Shown here one piece after another: positions 24,200 through 33,607 of a stretch of 64,000 nt of DNA. The notes below the pieces were generated by a model that did not search any database, was not told the DNA's origin, and was given only the letters and a program-made list of their open reading frames with translations. The translations under genes were made by a program, and so were the position numbers. Every line of letters starts with the position of its first letter. Position 1 is the first letter of the stretch. Source of the DNA: Rhizobium cauense (GTDB lineage Bacteria; Pseudomonadota; Alphaproteobacteria; Rhizobiales; Rhizobiaceae); the NCBI RefSeq assembly GCF_019511525.1, contig NZ_JAEUAT010000016.1:1-64000 (forward strand), in the 5' to 3' direction.

Positions 24200-25120
24200 C
24201 TAAAGTGCCACATGGGGCTTTGGCGCCGGGAAAGCTGATCGTGCAGTGGACGGCAGTGGTTTTGGGTGCGAGAGGTCGAGCGCCGAACGCAGCGAGCCGC
24301 CAAGCGGGGTCGGAGCGAAGTCTTCCGCAAGTAGGCCCTCAACCGCGTCGAACAGATCACTGATCGATTGATCGGCATTTGCGCGAAGCAAGACACCCGA
24401 AAAGCCATCAAGCGGTGGCTTGTCGCCCATCGACATGACGGCGACGGATCCCGAGGCACCAATCATCAGATCGATCGGGTCGCCATCGCTTATCGCAGGA
24501 TGGTCATCTTGCCCGTCGTACCAACCTATCACAGACGCTCCCGTTGCGGGCTCAGGTGCATTCAACGGCCCTGCAATCGAGAAGCTGTTGTCGATGTCCA
24601 CATGGACGATGCGGTCGGACTGAATAAGAATGCCCGTTTCCCTATCTCCGATAATCGAGTCATGGGGCCAGCTCTGTTCGAGTGCTCTCACCGCCCGAGC
24701 AGCGTCGTAGGCCGTCTGAGCGTTGAGTGCAGCACCGCGGGCGAGCCCTGCCCCGCCCCACGCTGTAGCTTCCGCTGGCCCGACTGGCGCGTAGGCATCG
24801 CGAACGCCAACAAGCAGGCCGCTGCGCCCCCCAGACAAATGCCCAAGCGACGCCACGCGCCGCGCAATATTATATGGATGGTCGCGCTGCGGCGTCGCAG
24901 TTATCAGAAACCGACCGTTCTTGGTTGCTCCCGCAAGAGTCGCGCCGACCGCTGAACTGGTCAAGGTAACCGACGCCGGTGCGCTGCCATCGATGCGGTC
25001 GATACCCAGGACGCTGAACGCGACCTCCAGGGCGTCCCATCGCGCGAGGAGTGCGCGGCTTGACGTGAGTTCGACCAGATGTGGTCCTGCGAGCCCGAGG
25101 GCAAGATAGGGCTTCGTCAT
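24200..25120 (-). CDS. Divergent luciferase-like (LLM) flavin protein
   Basis: A 306-residue protein with a luciferase-like TIM-barrel plan but degenerate motifs: WDALEVAFSVLGIDRI near residue 28, RRVASLGHLSGGRSGLLVGV near 87, and GLLAEDFAPTPLGGSLRSAL near the end. It is shorter than usual LLM enzymes (about 340-450). It lies between two clear monooxygenase genes (20 and 11 bases apart), so a role as partner or second-step enzyme in the same pathway is inferred. Confidence 0.75.
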   Translation of the reverse strand: MTKPYLALGLAGPHLVELTSSRALLARWDALEVAFSVLGIDRIDGSAPASVTLTSSAVGATLAGATKNGRFLITATPQRDHPYNIARRVASLGHLSGGRSGLLVGVRDAYAPVGPAEATAWGGAGLARGAALNAQTAYDAARAVRALEQSWPHDSIIGDRETGILIQSDRIVHVDIDNSFSIAGPLNAPEPATGASVIGWYDGQDDHPAISDGDPIDLMIGASGSVAVMSMGDKPPLDGFSGVLLRANADQSISDLFDAVEGLLAEDFAPTPLGGSLRSALDLSHPKPLPSTARSAFPAPKPHVAL

Positions 25121-25131
25121 TTCACGTCTCC

Positions 25132-26382
25132 CTAGTTTCCTTGGCCGCCACGACCGAGCCGCGCAATGCTTGAGACCGGGGATTTGTCGTTGACAAGGTA
25201 GTCGCCGAGAATCCGAGCCTTGTAAGCGACGGGGTTGTGTGAGGCGAGTGTGCGCGCGTTGCGCCAGTGACGGTCCAATGCCGTGTCTTCGGACGTTGCT
25301 GAAGCGCCAAGGGCATTGAAGACGTGTGTGGCAGCATAGAGGACCCCGTCAATTATCGAGAGTTGTGCTTGCGACACAGCCACTTCCCCTGCGGTCGCCC
25401 GTTGATCGCGCAGGGCGACGTCGCCCGCCGCATGCGCTGCTGCGATTAGGTCGAGAGAACTGGCAGCGCGACGCAGGGCGGCCTCGGCGGAAAAAACCCT
25501 TACCGAAACCTCGCCGATCACTTGCAGCAATTGCGGGTCAAGCGCGGGGACTGGATCGAGACCTTGTGGATAATTGCGGCCGCGAGACTTGAGAGCCGCT
25601 ATTCCATCACGCTGGACTGCCCGGGTGATGCCTGTCAGTACCGCGAGCAGTGCAGTCTGGTAGAAATGCCCTTGGTAAACGACCCGCTCGCTTGCGGGGA
25701 ACACGTCTCCTTCGTGAGCAATAGCATCCTTGTAGATGGCGCTGCCGCTCGCTGTGGTGCGTTGCCCGAAACCTGGCCAGTCGTCGGTCAATTCTACGCC
25801 CGGCTGGTGGCGGTTGACGAGGGTTGTGATCAGCGAGCCGTCCTCACCCTTGCCGATCACGTCGAGCCAGTCTGCGTATAGACTTCCGGTCGCGTAAAAC
25901 TTTGCGCCGGTGATTTTATAATGATCGTCCTCTCGGGTTACGACGGTCTTGATTGTCGCGTAGGTTCCGTTGTTTGCCTCGGTCCAGCCGCCGCCGACGA
26001 ACTCGCGGTCTCGAAAGCGTTGGAACCATCGTTCGTTCGCTTCAGAGGGTCGTGCGTTCAGGCGGTCTTCGACGAAGGCGAGATGATTGCGCCAGACATG
26101 GGCAACGTTTGCATCGGCTTCCGCAAGGAGGGCCAGCAGGTAGAAGGTCTGTTCGAGCGAAGCACCAAAGCCACCAAGCCCCTCTGGAACTCGCACAAGG
26201 GCAAAGTCGGCGTCCTTCAGCCATTGTACCTGTTCGAAAGGAAAGGTTCGGTTGCGCTCGCGCTCGACATTTCCCGCGGCAATACGATCGAAGATCGGCT
26301 GGAACCGTTCGACCAGCACTTCTTCCCTTGCTGTCGCCGGGCGCAGGTAGGTTAGGGAAAGTGGTGCATCCACTGCGGTCAT
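25132..26382 (-). CDS. Acyl-CoA-dehydrogenase-fold monooxygenase, SfnB/DszC-like
   Basis: A 416-residue flavoprotein of the DszC/SfnB branch of the acyl-CoA dehydrogenase fold. The N-terminal helices lead to RVPEGLGGFGASLEQTFYLL near residue 58, the substrate/flavin segment FVGGGWTEANNGTYATIKTV near 117, GAKFYATGSLYADW near 149, and a C-terminal HWRNARTLASHNPVAYKARI near 373 matching the conserved arginine region of this group. Start by GGAG before the ATG. Homologues act on dibenzothiophene, sulfones or sulfides with reduced flavin. It is co-directional with both LLM genes. Confidence 0.88.
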   Translation of the reverse strand: MTAVDAPLSLTYLRPATAREEVLVERFQPIFDRIAAGNVERERNRTFPFEQVQWLKDADFALVRVPEGLGGFGASLEQTFYLLALLAEADANVAHVWRNHLAFVEDRLNARPSEANERWFQRFRDREFVGGGWTEANNGTYATIKTVVTREDDHYKITGAKFYATGSLYADWLDVIGKGEDGSLITTLVNRHQPGVELTDDWPGFGQRTTASGSAIYKDAIAHEGDVFPASERVVYQGHFYQTALLAVLTGITRAVQRDGIAALKSRGRNYPQGLDPVPALDPQLLQVIGEVSVRVFSAEAALRRAASSLDLIAAAHAAGDVALRDQRATAGEVAVSQAQLSIIDGVLYAATHVFNALGASATSEDTALDRHWRNARTLASHNPVAYKARILGDYLVNDKSPVSSIARLGRGGQGN

Positions 26383-26425
26383 GTAATTCTCCATTCTAGT
26401 AATTATGCGTGAAATTTCAGCGGGA

Positions 26426-27415
26426 TTACGATCTTGCGGGGTCCCGCCACTGGGCGACGAGATCAACAATCATGGTGCAGACAACGAAGACCGACGCAGC
26501 AAAGATGGTCGTTCCGATCACAAGCGGAAAATCCCCATCCAAAGCGGCGGTTATCGCCATGCGACCGACGCCATCGAGCCCAAATATGGTTTCCGTGACG
26601 ATCGCGCCGCCCATGATGACGGCCAGTTCGAGACCGGCCAGTGTGATGATCGGATTCAGTGCCGACTTCAAAGCGTGCGACAGATAGATCGTGCTCTCAC
26701 GAAGTCCCTTTGCGCGGGCCGTGCGAATGTAGTCCTGACCGAGGACGTCCAACATGCCTGCCCGGACGATCCGCTGGAATATGCCGATTTCGGCGATCGC
26801 CAGCGTCGCCCACGGCAAGACCAGATGCCTTGCCCATTCGAGCGGGTCTTCAAATAGCGGAACATATCCACTGCTCGGGAACCAGGCGAAGCCGTGGTTC
26901 GTGAGTTGGAAGAAGAAGAAATAGGAGATCAGGATTCCACTGAGGAAGGTCGGCACCGACAGCCCGACATAGGCGAAAAAGGCAAGCACATGATCAACAA
27001 GTCGCCCCTGCCATCGTGCGCCCACTACGCCAGAGATGATCGAGATCGCCATCCAGATGACCATCGCACCTAGCGCCAGAGAAATCGTAACGGGCGCCTT
27101 GGAAAGAATGAGGTCTGTGACAGGCGCCTGCTTGCGGAAGGAGTAGCCGAGGGCAGGCGGCCAGTGCAGCAGTCCCATTGGAGCTCCCTGGATATCCGGG
27201 CCGCGGAAAAGGTAGTACCAGAGTTGAGCGTACCAGGGTTCATTGAGGCGCAGGGCCCGCGCCACGCCATCGATCGTTTCCTGCGTCGCGTTCCTGGGAG
27301 CGAGCATCGCTGCCGGGTTGCGATAGGCAATCCTGGTGATGAAGAAGGAAAGTACCAGCACGATCAATAGGGTCGAAGCCGACCGTAGCACGGTTGAGAC
27401 GATATTCTTTGTCAC
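26426..27415 (-). CDS. Peptide-type ABC transporter permease (DppB/OppB)
   Basis: A 329-residue inner-membrane permease with the DppB/OppB layout: an N-terminal helix, a long periplasmic loop (LRLNEPWYAQLWYYLFRGPD), then five helices with the EAA loop for ATPase contact (RTARAKGLRESTIYLSHALK near 232). The usual GDP after helix 1 is absent here. It pairs with the DppC-like permease four bases upstream. Confidence 0.93.
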   Translation of the reverse strand: MTKNIVSTVLRSASTLLIVLVLSFFITRIAYRNPAAMLAPRNATQETIDGVARALRLNEPWYAQLWYYLFRGPDIQGAPMGLLHWPPALGYSFRKQAPVTDLILSKAPVTISLALGAMVIWMAISIISGVVGARWQGRLVDHVLAFFAYVGLSVPTFLSGILISYFFFFQLTNHGFAWFPSSGYVPLFEDPLEWARHLVLPWATLAIAEIGIFQRIVRAGMLDVLGQDYIRTARAKGLRESTIYLSHALKSALNPIITLAGLELAVIMGGAIVTETIFGLDGVGRMAITAALDGDFPLVIGTTIFAASVFVVCTMIVDLVAQWRDPARS

Positions 27416-27418
27416 GGC

Positions 27419-28351
27419 TTAGGAGCGCCTCTGATGCGGATCGAGTACGGACCTCAACCCCGAGCTCAGCGTATTGAAGCCGACCACGGTGAGGAACAAC
27501 GCAAGACCGGGTCCGGCCAGGAACCAGGGCTGATCTTGATAAAGGGAAGTCCGCTGGGCCTCGGCGATCATGTTGCCCCAGCTGGGCACTGGGGCCTGGA
27601 TCCCGACACCCAGGAAGGACAGCGTTGCCTCGGCCACAATGTTGGCTGGAAGTTGCACCGCCCAGTACACCAGCAGCGTTGGAAGGATGTTCGGAAGGAT
27701 GTCCACGAAGATGATGCGCGCCTTCGACGCGCCGATGACGAAAGAGGCCTCGACCATGGGACCGGATCGCATTTCCAGCACCATCGCGCGTGTGAGACGG
27801 GCGAAGTATGTCCAGGAAAACAGGGCAATGACAAGGATGACAACAAGGACAGGGGAGATCAGCGGAATTCCCTGATCGCCTCTGTTCAGTGACAGAAGGC
27901 TCAAGGCGGTTACGACAAAAGGAAACGACATTGCGACGTCGATCGCCTGGCTGATCATACGGTCTACCCGACCCGCGAGGAACCCGCTGATCATTCCGAT
28001 CAGTGTCCCTATGATCATCGCAGCAGTCGTTGCCGGAACTCCAACCAGCAGGGATATCTGCGCGCCATAGAGGGTTCGTACGAAGACATCTCGTCCGTTC
28101 CCGTCGGCTCCCAAGGGAAATGACAATGACGGTCCGATTGGGATACCCATTTCATCAAGCGCAAGATCCGGGAACTGGTCCATTGGCCCATGTCCCAAAA
28201 AGTACGCGACGAGCGGTGCAAGCAAAGCCGCCACCAGCACCGATCCGACGATGACAACCCCAACGCGGACGCTCCGCTCGCGCCAGGCCAAGACCGCGAA
28301 CTGAGGCACCAAGCGGCGGTCAGCCGTCACGTCAAAGACATCAACCGACAT
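27419..28351 (-). CDS. Peptide-type ABC transporter permease (DppC/OppC)
   Basis: A 310-residue permease. The true start is the ATG at 28351, which overlaps the 3' end of the ATPase gene by 11 bases; a longer open frame upstream is non-coding. Motifs are FPLGADGNGRDVFVRTLYGA near residue 77 (DppC signature) and the EAA loop MVEASFVIGASKARIIFVDI near 197, followed by TLSFLGVGIQAPVPSWGNMI. About six membrane helices. It is the partner of the DppB-like permease. Confidence 0.93.
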   Translation of the reverse strand: MSVDVFDVTADRRLVPQFAVLAWRERSVRVGVVIVGSVLVAALLAPLVAYFLGHGPMDQFPDLALDEMGIPIGPSLSFPLGADGNGRDVFVRTLYGAQISLLVGVPATTAAMIIGTLIGMISGFLAGRVDRMISQAIDVAMSFPFVVTALSLLSLNRGDQGIPLISPVLVVILVIALFSWTYFARLTRAMVLEMRSGPMVEASFVIGASKARIIFVDILPNILPTLLVYWAVQLPANIVAEATLSFLGVGIQAPVPSWGNMIAEAQRTSLYQDQPWFLAGPGLALFLTVVGFNTLSSGLRSVLDPHQRRS

Positions 28352-29954
28352 AGGCCGCCGCCTTCGCATTGGTGTCGTCGATCTTCCGCTTGCGGCCCGG
28401 CATGGACGCGAGAAGTCTCTTCGTGTATTCGTGCTCGGCGCGCTCGAATATCCTTCTGGCCGGACCCGACTCCACGATGCGCCCCTTTTCCAGCACGATA
28501 ACGCGATCGCAGAGTTCGCCAATGACACCCAGGTCATGAGAAATGAACAGGAATGAAACGCCGAGGCGGTCTCGGAGACGACGAAGTAGGTCTACGATCT
28601 TGGCCTGTGTGGTGATGTCGAGCGCAGATACAGGTTCGTCTGCGATGACGAGCGACGGTCTCAGGGCAATGGCTCTGGCGATCGACAGGCGTTGTCGCTG
28701 ACCTCCAGACAGCTGAGAGGCCAGGCGAGATAGCACGGTCTGCGGAAGCTCGACCTCCGCCAGCAGTTGGCGGACCAGTGTCTTCAACCGAGTGCGGTCA
28801 CGTTCGCCTGCTATTACGTAAGGGTCGGAAAGAATAGCCTCGACGGATCTTCGGGGATTGAGGCTCGCATATGGGTCCTGGAACACGACCTGGATTTTTT
28901 TGCGAAGTTCTCCGCTGAGGTTCGCCGGGCGCCCCGCTCGTGAATACCGATTGCCTCCCAGAGAAATCGTGCCGTGATCTGGGCGATCAAGCCCTGCGAT
29001 CAGGCGACCGATGGTCGACTTGCCGGATCCGGATTCACCCACCAGCCCCAAAATTTCCGCCTTGCCTATCGAAAACGACACATCTTCAAGCACTGTTTGA
29101 TCCGAAACAAACGAGCGACCTAAAGCCTCGACTTCGAGGAGGGGCTCCCGAGAGCCGACTGAAGCCGACTGCGTGTAGGTTCGCGGTCCGTCAAGTCGCG
29201 CTGCTCCAAGCAGTTCTCGCGTGTAGGAATGTTTGGGTGCTGAATAGATTGCATCCGATCCCGCACGCTCGACTACAACCCCATCGCGCATTACTGCGAC
29301 TTCGTCTGCAATGTCGGAGACTACGGCAAGGTCATGGCTGACGAACACCAGAGCAGTCTTGTGCCGCTCTTGCAATCGCCGCAACAGATCGAGAATGGAC
29401 GCCTGCACGGTCACATCCAGGGCCGTCGTTGGTTCATCCGCGATGATAAGACCGGGGTTTGACGCGATCGCCATGGCAATCATGACACGTTGGCGCATTC
29501 CACCGGACAGATGGCGTGGATAGTCACCGAGACGGTTTCCGGGGTTGGAGATTTCGACATCGTTGAGAAGCTCGAGTATCCGCTCACGCTTCTCCTTCCT
29601 ATCAACGGCGCGGTGCGCAGACACGGCTTCGCCTATCTGGTCCCCGATCGTCTTCAGGGGATGGAGATTGCTCAATGGGTCCTGGAAAATGAAGCCAATC
29701 TCCGCCCCCCAGATTCTGCGCAATACAGCCGAAGGCGCTCCAAGGATTTGCCTGCCGCGATAGAGCACGTTGCCCTCGACTGATGCAAAGCGAGGCAGAA
29801 GGCCTGCCGCACCGAGAAGGCTGGCACTTTTGCCAGATCCTGATTCACCGACGATTGCGAGCGTCCTTCCCGCCTCGGCATCGAACGATACGCCTCGTAC
29901 CGCCTCTACGGCTCCGAAGCGAACCCTTAAATCACGAACGGAAAAGACGCTCAT
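28341..29954 (-). CDS. Fused double ATPase of peptide-type ABC importer (DppDF)
   Basis: A 537-residue protein with two complete ABC domains. Domain 1 has Walker A GESGSGKSASLLGA near 36, the signature LSGGMRQRV near 148 and Walker B LIIADEPTTALDV near 168. Domain 2 has GESGSGKSTIGRLI near 304, LSGGQRQRLSIARA near 415 and LVIADEPVSALDI near 436. Both sites look functional. Fused DppD-DppF ATPases of this size are common in rhizobial importers. It energises the two permeases downstream. Confidence 0.95.
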   Translation of the reverse strand: MSVFSVRDLRVRFGAVEAVRGVSFDAEAGRTLAIVGESGSGKSASLLGAAGLLPRFASVEGNVLYRGRQILGAPSAVLRRIWGAEIGFIFQDPLSNLHPLKTIGDQIGEAVSAHRAVDRKEKRERILELLNDVEISNPGNRLGDYPRHLSGGMRQRVMIAMAIASNPGLIIADEPTTALDVTVQASILDLLRRLQERHKTALVFVSHDLAVVSDIADEVAVMRDGVVVERAGSDAIYSAPKHSYTRELLGAARLDGPRTYTQSASVGSREPLLEVEALGRSFVSDQTVLEDVSFSIGKAEILGLVGESGSGKSTIGRLIAGLDRPDHGTISLGGNRYSRAGRPANLSGELRKKIQVVFQDPYASLNPRRSVEAILSDPYVIAGERDRTRLKTLVRQLLAEVELPQTVLSRLASQLSGGQRQRLSIARAIALRPSLVIADEPVSALDITTQAKIVDLLRRLRDRLGVSFLFISHDLGVIGELCDRVIVLEKGRIVESGPARRIFERAEHEYTKRLLASMPGRKRKIDDTNAKAAAYVG

Positions 29955-29958
29955 CAGA

Positions 29959-31713
29959 TCAGTTCTTTACTGCAATGTTCGTGATGTCGGCCTGAACGGC
30001 CAGCGACGACCATGCCCAGTGCGTGATGCGATCCGATGTGATCGCAATCTTGCGCTTCTCGAACAGAGGGATCCACGGCAGGTCTGCGGAGACGATCTTG
30101 TCGGCTTTCGCCCAGATCGGCGCCGGGTCGTCTGACGGGAACGCTTCAGCGGCAAGCTTGTTGAGCTCGGCGTTGCTGTAGCAGATCGAATTCACGTTTC
30201 CGGTGCCGCAGGGGGACGCATCCGAGTTCAGCCAGCCGCCGAGAAGCATGCGGGTGCTCGGGCCCTGCCAGTCAGGAGCGAACTGCCCGCCGAGCGAAAT
30301 GTCCCATCTGCTCTTGGCGTCCTGGATGAACGCATACCACTGTGTCGGCGGGATCGGGATCAGGTTCAGCTCGATGCCAGCGGGAGCCACATCCTCTTTT
30401 ACGGCGACTGCAATGGCCTCGAACTGGGCGGTCGTGCGGTAAATTGCGTCAAGCTTCACGCCGTTGGGGTAGCCTGCCCTCGCAAGAAGTTCTTTCGCCT
30501 TTGCTTTGTCGCCCTTGTTGCCCTCGGTCGGATATGGGTCGAACTTTTCGTAGCCAAGAATGGTAGAGGTGATGATCTGCGACAATGGGACCGCGGCAAT
30601 TGGACCACCCTGAACCTGAACAAGGTGCGCACGGTTGACCGCATAAGTCAGCGCCTGACGTACCTCCGGCTTGCGAAGAGCATTCGCCCCGTCACTCTGA
30701 GCCTCCGGGCGCGCATTGAAGGTTATGAAGTTAGCCGCGCCGCTATTGGAGGAATGTAGTTGCGCGTCCTTCTGCGTCTGGAAGCGCTTGATGGCGCTGC
30801 GCGGGGGCGTATCGAGATAAAGGGAAAGGTCCGCCTCGCCCGCTTCAATCTTCTGGACGATGCTGTCTTCGCTGTTTGCCGTGAAATCGACGACGATTTC
30901 GTCGACGTACGCCTTGCGGGCTTCGTCGGTCTCCGGCTTGAAGTTTTTGGCCTTCTTCAGAACGAGCTTCTGCCCATCCTGATAGGAGTCGACATAGTAG
31001 GGGCCACTCGACGGGAAGTTCTTCCGAAACTCGGCGGAGTCAGGGAAATATTTTGATGCCACCTCGGGCGGCAACGGGGACACGAAGTTCATCGAGAGAA
31101 TATTGAGAAAATCGTAGTTCTTGGTGTCCGACTTGATGACGAGTGTCTTGTCGTCAGGTGCGCTCACACCCGCAATCTCGTGACCGTCGATGAATGCCTT
31201 GCTCGCAGCCAGATCGCCCGTCGGCACCTTGGCGAACTCCTGGCAATAGGCCTTAAAGCCGGAGATCGCGAGATTGAAGTAGTTGATCGCGGCAACCTGC
31301 TTGTTGGGATCGCAGAAGCGCTTAATGTCGTATACGAAGTCGCCAGCAACGATCTTGCGATCTATCGGGCCGGAATAGAAGACGTCGTCCTTCAGATGGA
31401 AGGTATAGGTCCTTCCGTCGTCGGTCACATCCCACGATTTCGCCAGATCTGGCACCAGCTTCGTGTCGTCTTTGATATCCTTCGGCGAGCCCGGATAGGT
31501 GACAAGCTGGCGAGTGACAGCGCGCAGGATTTCCCATGAATCGGTGCTGTACCCCGTCAGCGGGTCGAATGCGTCCAAATCCTGAAGGGAAGCAATGCGC
31601 AAGGTGCCGCCATACTGCGGTTCACTTGCAGTAGCTTGCGATCCGAGCGCTGCGGTGATCGCGAGCCCCGATGCGAAGAGTCGGCTAGCCAAGCGGTGAG
31701 AACGAAGTTTCAT
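29959..31713 (-). CDS. Substrate-binding protein of peptide-type ABC importer
   Basis: A 584-residue periplasmic binding protein of the SBP_bac_5 (DppA/OppA) family with a Sec signal peptide cleaved near SQATA (residue 29). The mature start GGTLRIASLQDLDAFDPLTG, the KSWDVTDDGRTYTFHLKDDV block near 114 and the ALTYAVNRAHLV block near 363 are typical. It is the first gene of the minus-strand operon, and its gene order (binding protein, ATPase, two permeases, three oxygenases) links uptake to oxidation of the imported compound. Confidence 0.94.
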   Translation of the reverse strand: MKLRSHRLASRLFASGLAITAALGSQATASEPQYGGTLRIASLQDLDAFDPLTGYSTDSWEILRAVTRQLVTYPGSPKDIKDDTKLVPDLAKSWDVTDDGRTYTFHLKDDVFYSGPIDRKIVAGDFVYDIKRFCDPNKQVAAINYFNLAISGFKAYCQEFAKVPTGDLAASKAFIDGHEIAGVSAPDDKTLVIKSDTKNYDFLNILSMNFVSPLPPEVASKYFPDSAEFRKNFPSSGPYYVDSYQDGQKLVLKKAKNFKPETDEARKAYVDEIVVDFTANSEDSIVQKIEAGEADLSLYLDTPPRSAIKRFQTQKDAQLHSSNSGAANFITFNARPEAQSDGANALRKPEVRQALTYAVNRAHLVQVQGGPIAAVPLSQIITSTILGYEKFDPYPTEGNKGDKAKAKELLARAGYPNGVKLDAIYRTTAQFEAIAVAVKEDVAPAGIELNLIPIPPTQWYAFIQDAKSRWDISLGGQFAPDWQGPSTRMLLGGWLNSDASPCGTGNVNSICYSNAELNKLAAEAFPSDDPAPIWAKADKIVSADLPWIPLFEKRKIAITSDRITHWAWSSLAVQADITNIAVKN

Positions 31714-32009
31714 TTTCCGGTGCCTTAGTTGATAATGTCTATAAGATTTATCGATTTATCAACGTCCGAGAATGTCCCAAACTTCCAAACATCGATGCGC
31801 CGGAAAAAAATCTGCCTGCGCTACTCGTGTTTGGCAGAATACACTTCCGCTTAGGCCTCCTCAGCTTCCTCGCGAGCCCACGGTCCGGCGCACCAAAACA
31901 CTTGTTCAAGAGAGTATTTTACTGAACGGGCTGAAATTGGAACAAAACCACTGCACCCTCGTCTCGATTCTATAGCATATCTACAAAAATTGTAGACATT
32001 TGAGGGTCT
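31714..32009. promoter_or_regulatory. Divergent promoter region of the two importer operons
   Basis: A 296-base gap between two divergently transcribed operons. A perfect dyad CTACAAAAATTGTAG (31981-31995) lies just 14 bases before the plus-strand start and is a candidate operator. On the other side two direct GATTTATC copies (around 31745-31760) sit close to the minus-strand start. No regulator gene is next to it, so control must come from elsewhere. Confidence 0.6.
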
Positions 32010-33602
32010 GTGGTGACTAAGGTGAGTTGGAAATCATATGCGCTTGGCATTGCCGGAGCACTGGTTGCGTCGACGCTTACGTCGATAGCATTTGCGGCGG
32101 AACGGGGCGGCACGCTCAATTTGATCGTCCAGCCCGAACCGATATCCCTGAACCCGGGGATCAATCGCCTCGGCCCTGCGACGTTCGTAGGTGACAAGAT
32201 CTACGATTCCCTGCTCGGCTATTCCGCAAAGGACATAAAGCCCATTCCGCGACTGGCGGTGAGCTGGGACATTTCCGCAGACGGCAAGACATATACCTTC
32301 AGGCTTCGCCCCGGTGTCACCTGGCATGACGGCGAGCCATTCACATCGAAGGACGTCGCGTTCAGCCTCGGCGACTTCCTTCCGGTTCAGCATGCACGTT
32401 CGAAAGATCTGCGAGCAGAGATAGACCGCATTGAAACACCGGACGATCTGACGGTCGTATTCGTTCTGAAAGCGCCCTACCCGGCGTTCTTGTGGTCTCT
32501 CAACGTCGCGATCGTGCCTGCACACAAATATGTCGGCGTGACGGACTACCGCAATGCGCCAGCGAACCGCGAGTTTATTGGAACCGGACCTTTTAAATTC
32601 GCCGAGTGGAAGAAAGGCAGCATCATTCGCCTCGTCCGGAACGACAAATACTGGGATGAAGGCAAGCCGTACCTAGACGAAATCGACTTCCAGATTGTGC
32701 CGGATGCCAATTCGCGATCGATCGCCTTCGAGACAGGCCAGGTTGACGTTCTTCGGTCCGGCGACGTGGAGAATTTCGATATTCCGCGGCTATCGGCCCT
32801 GGATGGCGTGAAGACGAGCGAGGAAGGCTGGGAGTTCCTGCAGCCGATCGGCTACGTTCATCTCAACAACCGAAATCCCATCCTTGCAAATCAGAAGGTC
32901 CGACAGGCAATCACACAGGCAATCGACCGAGATTTCATCATAAACACGATCTTCGCGGGATACGGCAAGCCGATCAACGGCGCCTTCTCGCGCCTGTCGG
33001 CCTACAAGGATACCAGTGTCGAGACGACGTATCCTTACGACCCGCAGAAGGCGGCCGCCCTGCTCGACGATGCTGGATACAAGGTCGGCACTGACGGGAC
33101 GAGATTCACCGTGAAGCTGGTGCCACTTCCCTACGGTGAAATTTGGTCGCGGCAGGCGGAATACCTGCGGGAGGCTCTGGCCGCCGTTGGCGTAAAGGTC
33201 GAAATCCAGTCCGTCGACGTGGCTGGATGGTTCAAGCGCCTCACACGCTTCGATTATGACCTTGCTCAGAACTTCGTCTACACCACGGCAGATCCGGGGA
33301 TCGGAATTTCCTATGCGTACAAAACCGTGAAGGGCGACAACGCTGGCAGCACGGGTGGCAACGTCAACGGTTACTCCAATCCGGAGGTCGATACGCTCCT
33401 CGACCAGGGGGCTCACGAACTGGATGTTGCCAAGCGCAAAGAGATCTACTCGAAGGTTCAGCAAATCCTGTCACGGGACGTGCCGATGGTGTGGACCCAC
33501 GACATCGTGTTTCCGACGCTCTATCGCAATAAGGTTCAGGACCTCATCACAACGGCACTCGGAACCGATGACAACTTTGCCTCCGTCTGGTTGAAGAAGT
33601 AG
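32010..33602 (+). CDS. Substrate-binding protein of second peptide-type importer
   Basis: A 530-residue SBP_bac_5 protein with a signal peptide cleaved after SIAFA (about residue 29). It has the DIKPIPRLAVSWDISADGKT segment near 76 followed by TFRLRPGVTWHDGEPFTSKD, NREFIGTGPFKFAEWKKGS near 187, and NQKVRQAITQAIDRDFI near 295. The start is GTG, with GAGGGT upstream; the next codon is also GTG. Only moderately similar to the binding protein across the gap, so the two importers probably prefer different ligands. Confidence 0.94.
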   Translation: MVTKVSWKSYALGIAGALVASTLTSIAFAAERGGTLNLIVQPEPISLNPGINRLGPATFVGDKIYDSLLGYSAKDIKPIPRLAVSWDISADGKTYTFRLRPGVTWHDGEPFTSKDVAFSLGDFLPVQHARSKDLRAEIDRIETPDDLTVVFVLKAPYPAFLWSLNVAIVPAHKYVGVTDYRNAPANREFIGTGPFKFAEWKKGSIIRLVRNDKYWDEGKPYLDEIDFQIVPDANSRSIAFETGQVDVLRSGDVENFDIPRLSALDGVKTSEEGWEFLQPIGYVHLNNRNPILANQKVRQAITQAIDRDFIINTIFAGYGKPINGAFSRLSAYKDTSVETTYPYDPQKAAALLDDAGYKVGTDGTRFTVKLVPLPYGEIWSRQAEYLREALAAVGVKVEIQSVDVAGWFKRLTRFDYDLAQNFVYTTADPGIGISYAYKTVKGDNAGSTGGNVNGYSNPEVDTLLDQGAHELDVAKRKEIYSKVQQILSRDVPMVWTHDIVFPTLYRNKVQDLITTALGTDDNFASVWLKK

Positions 33603-33607
33603 TGCTG

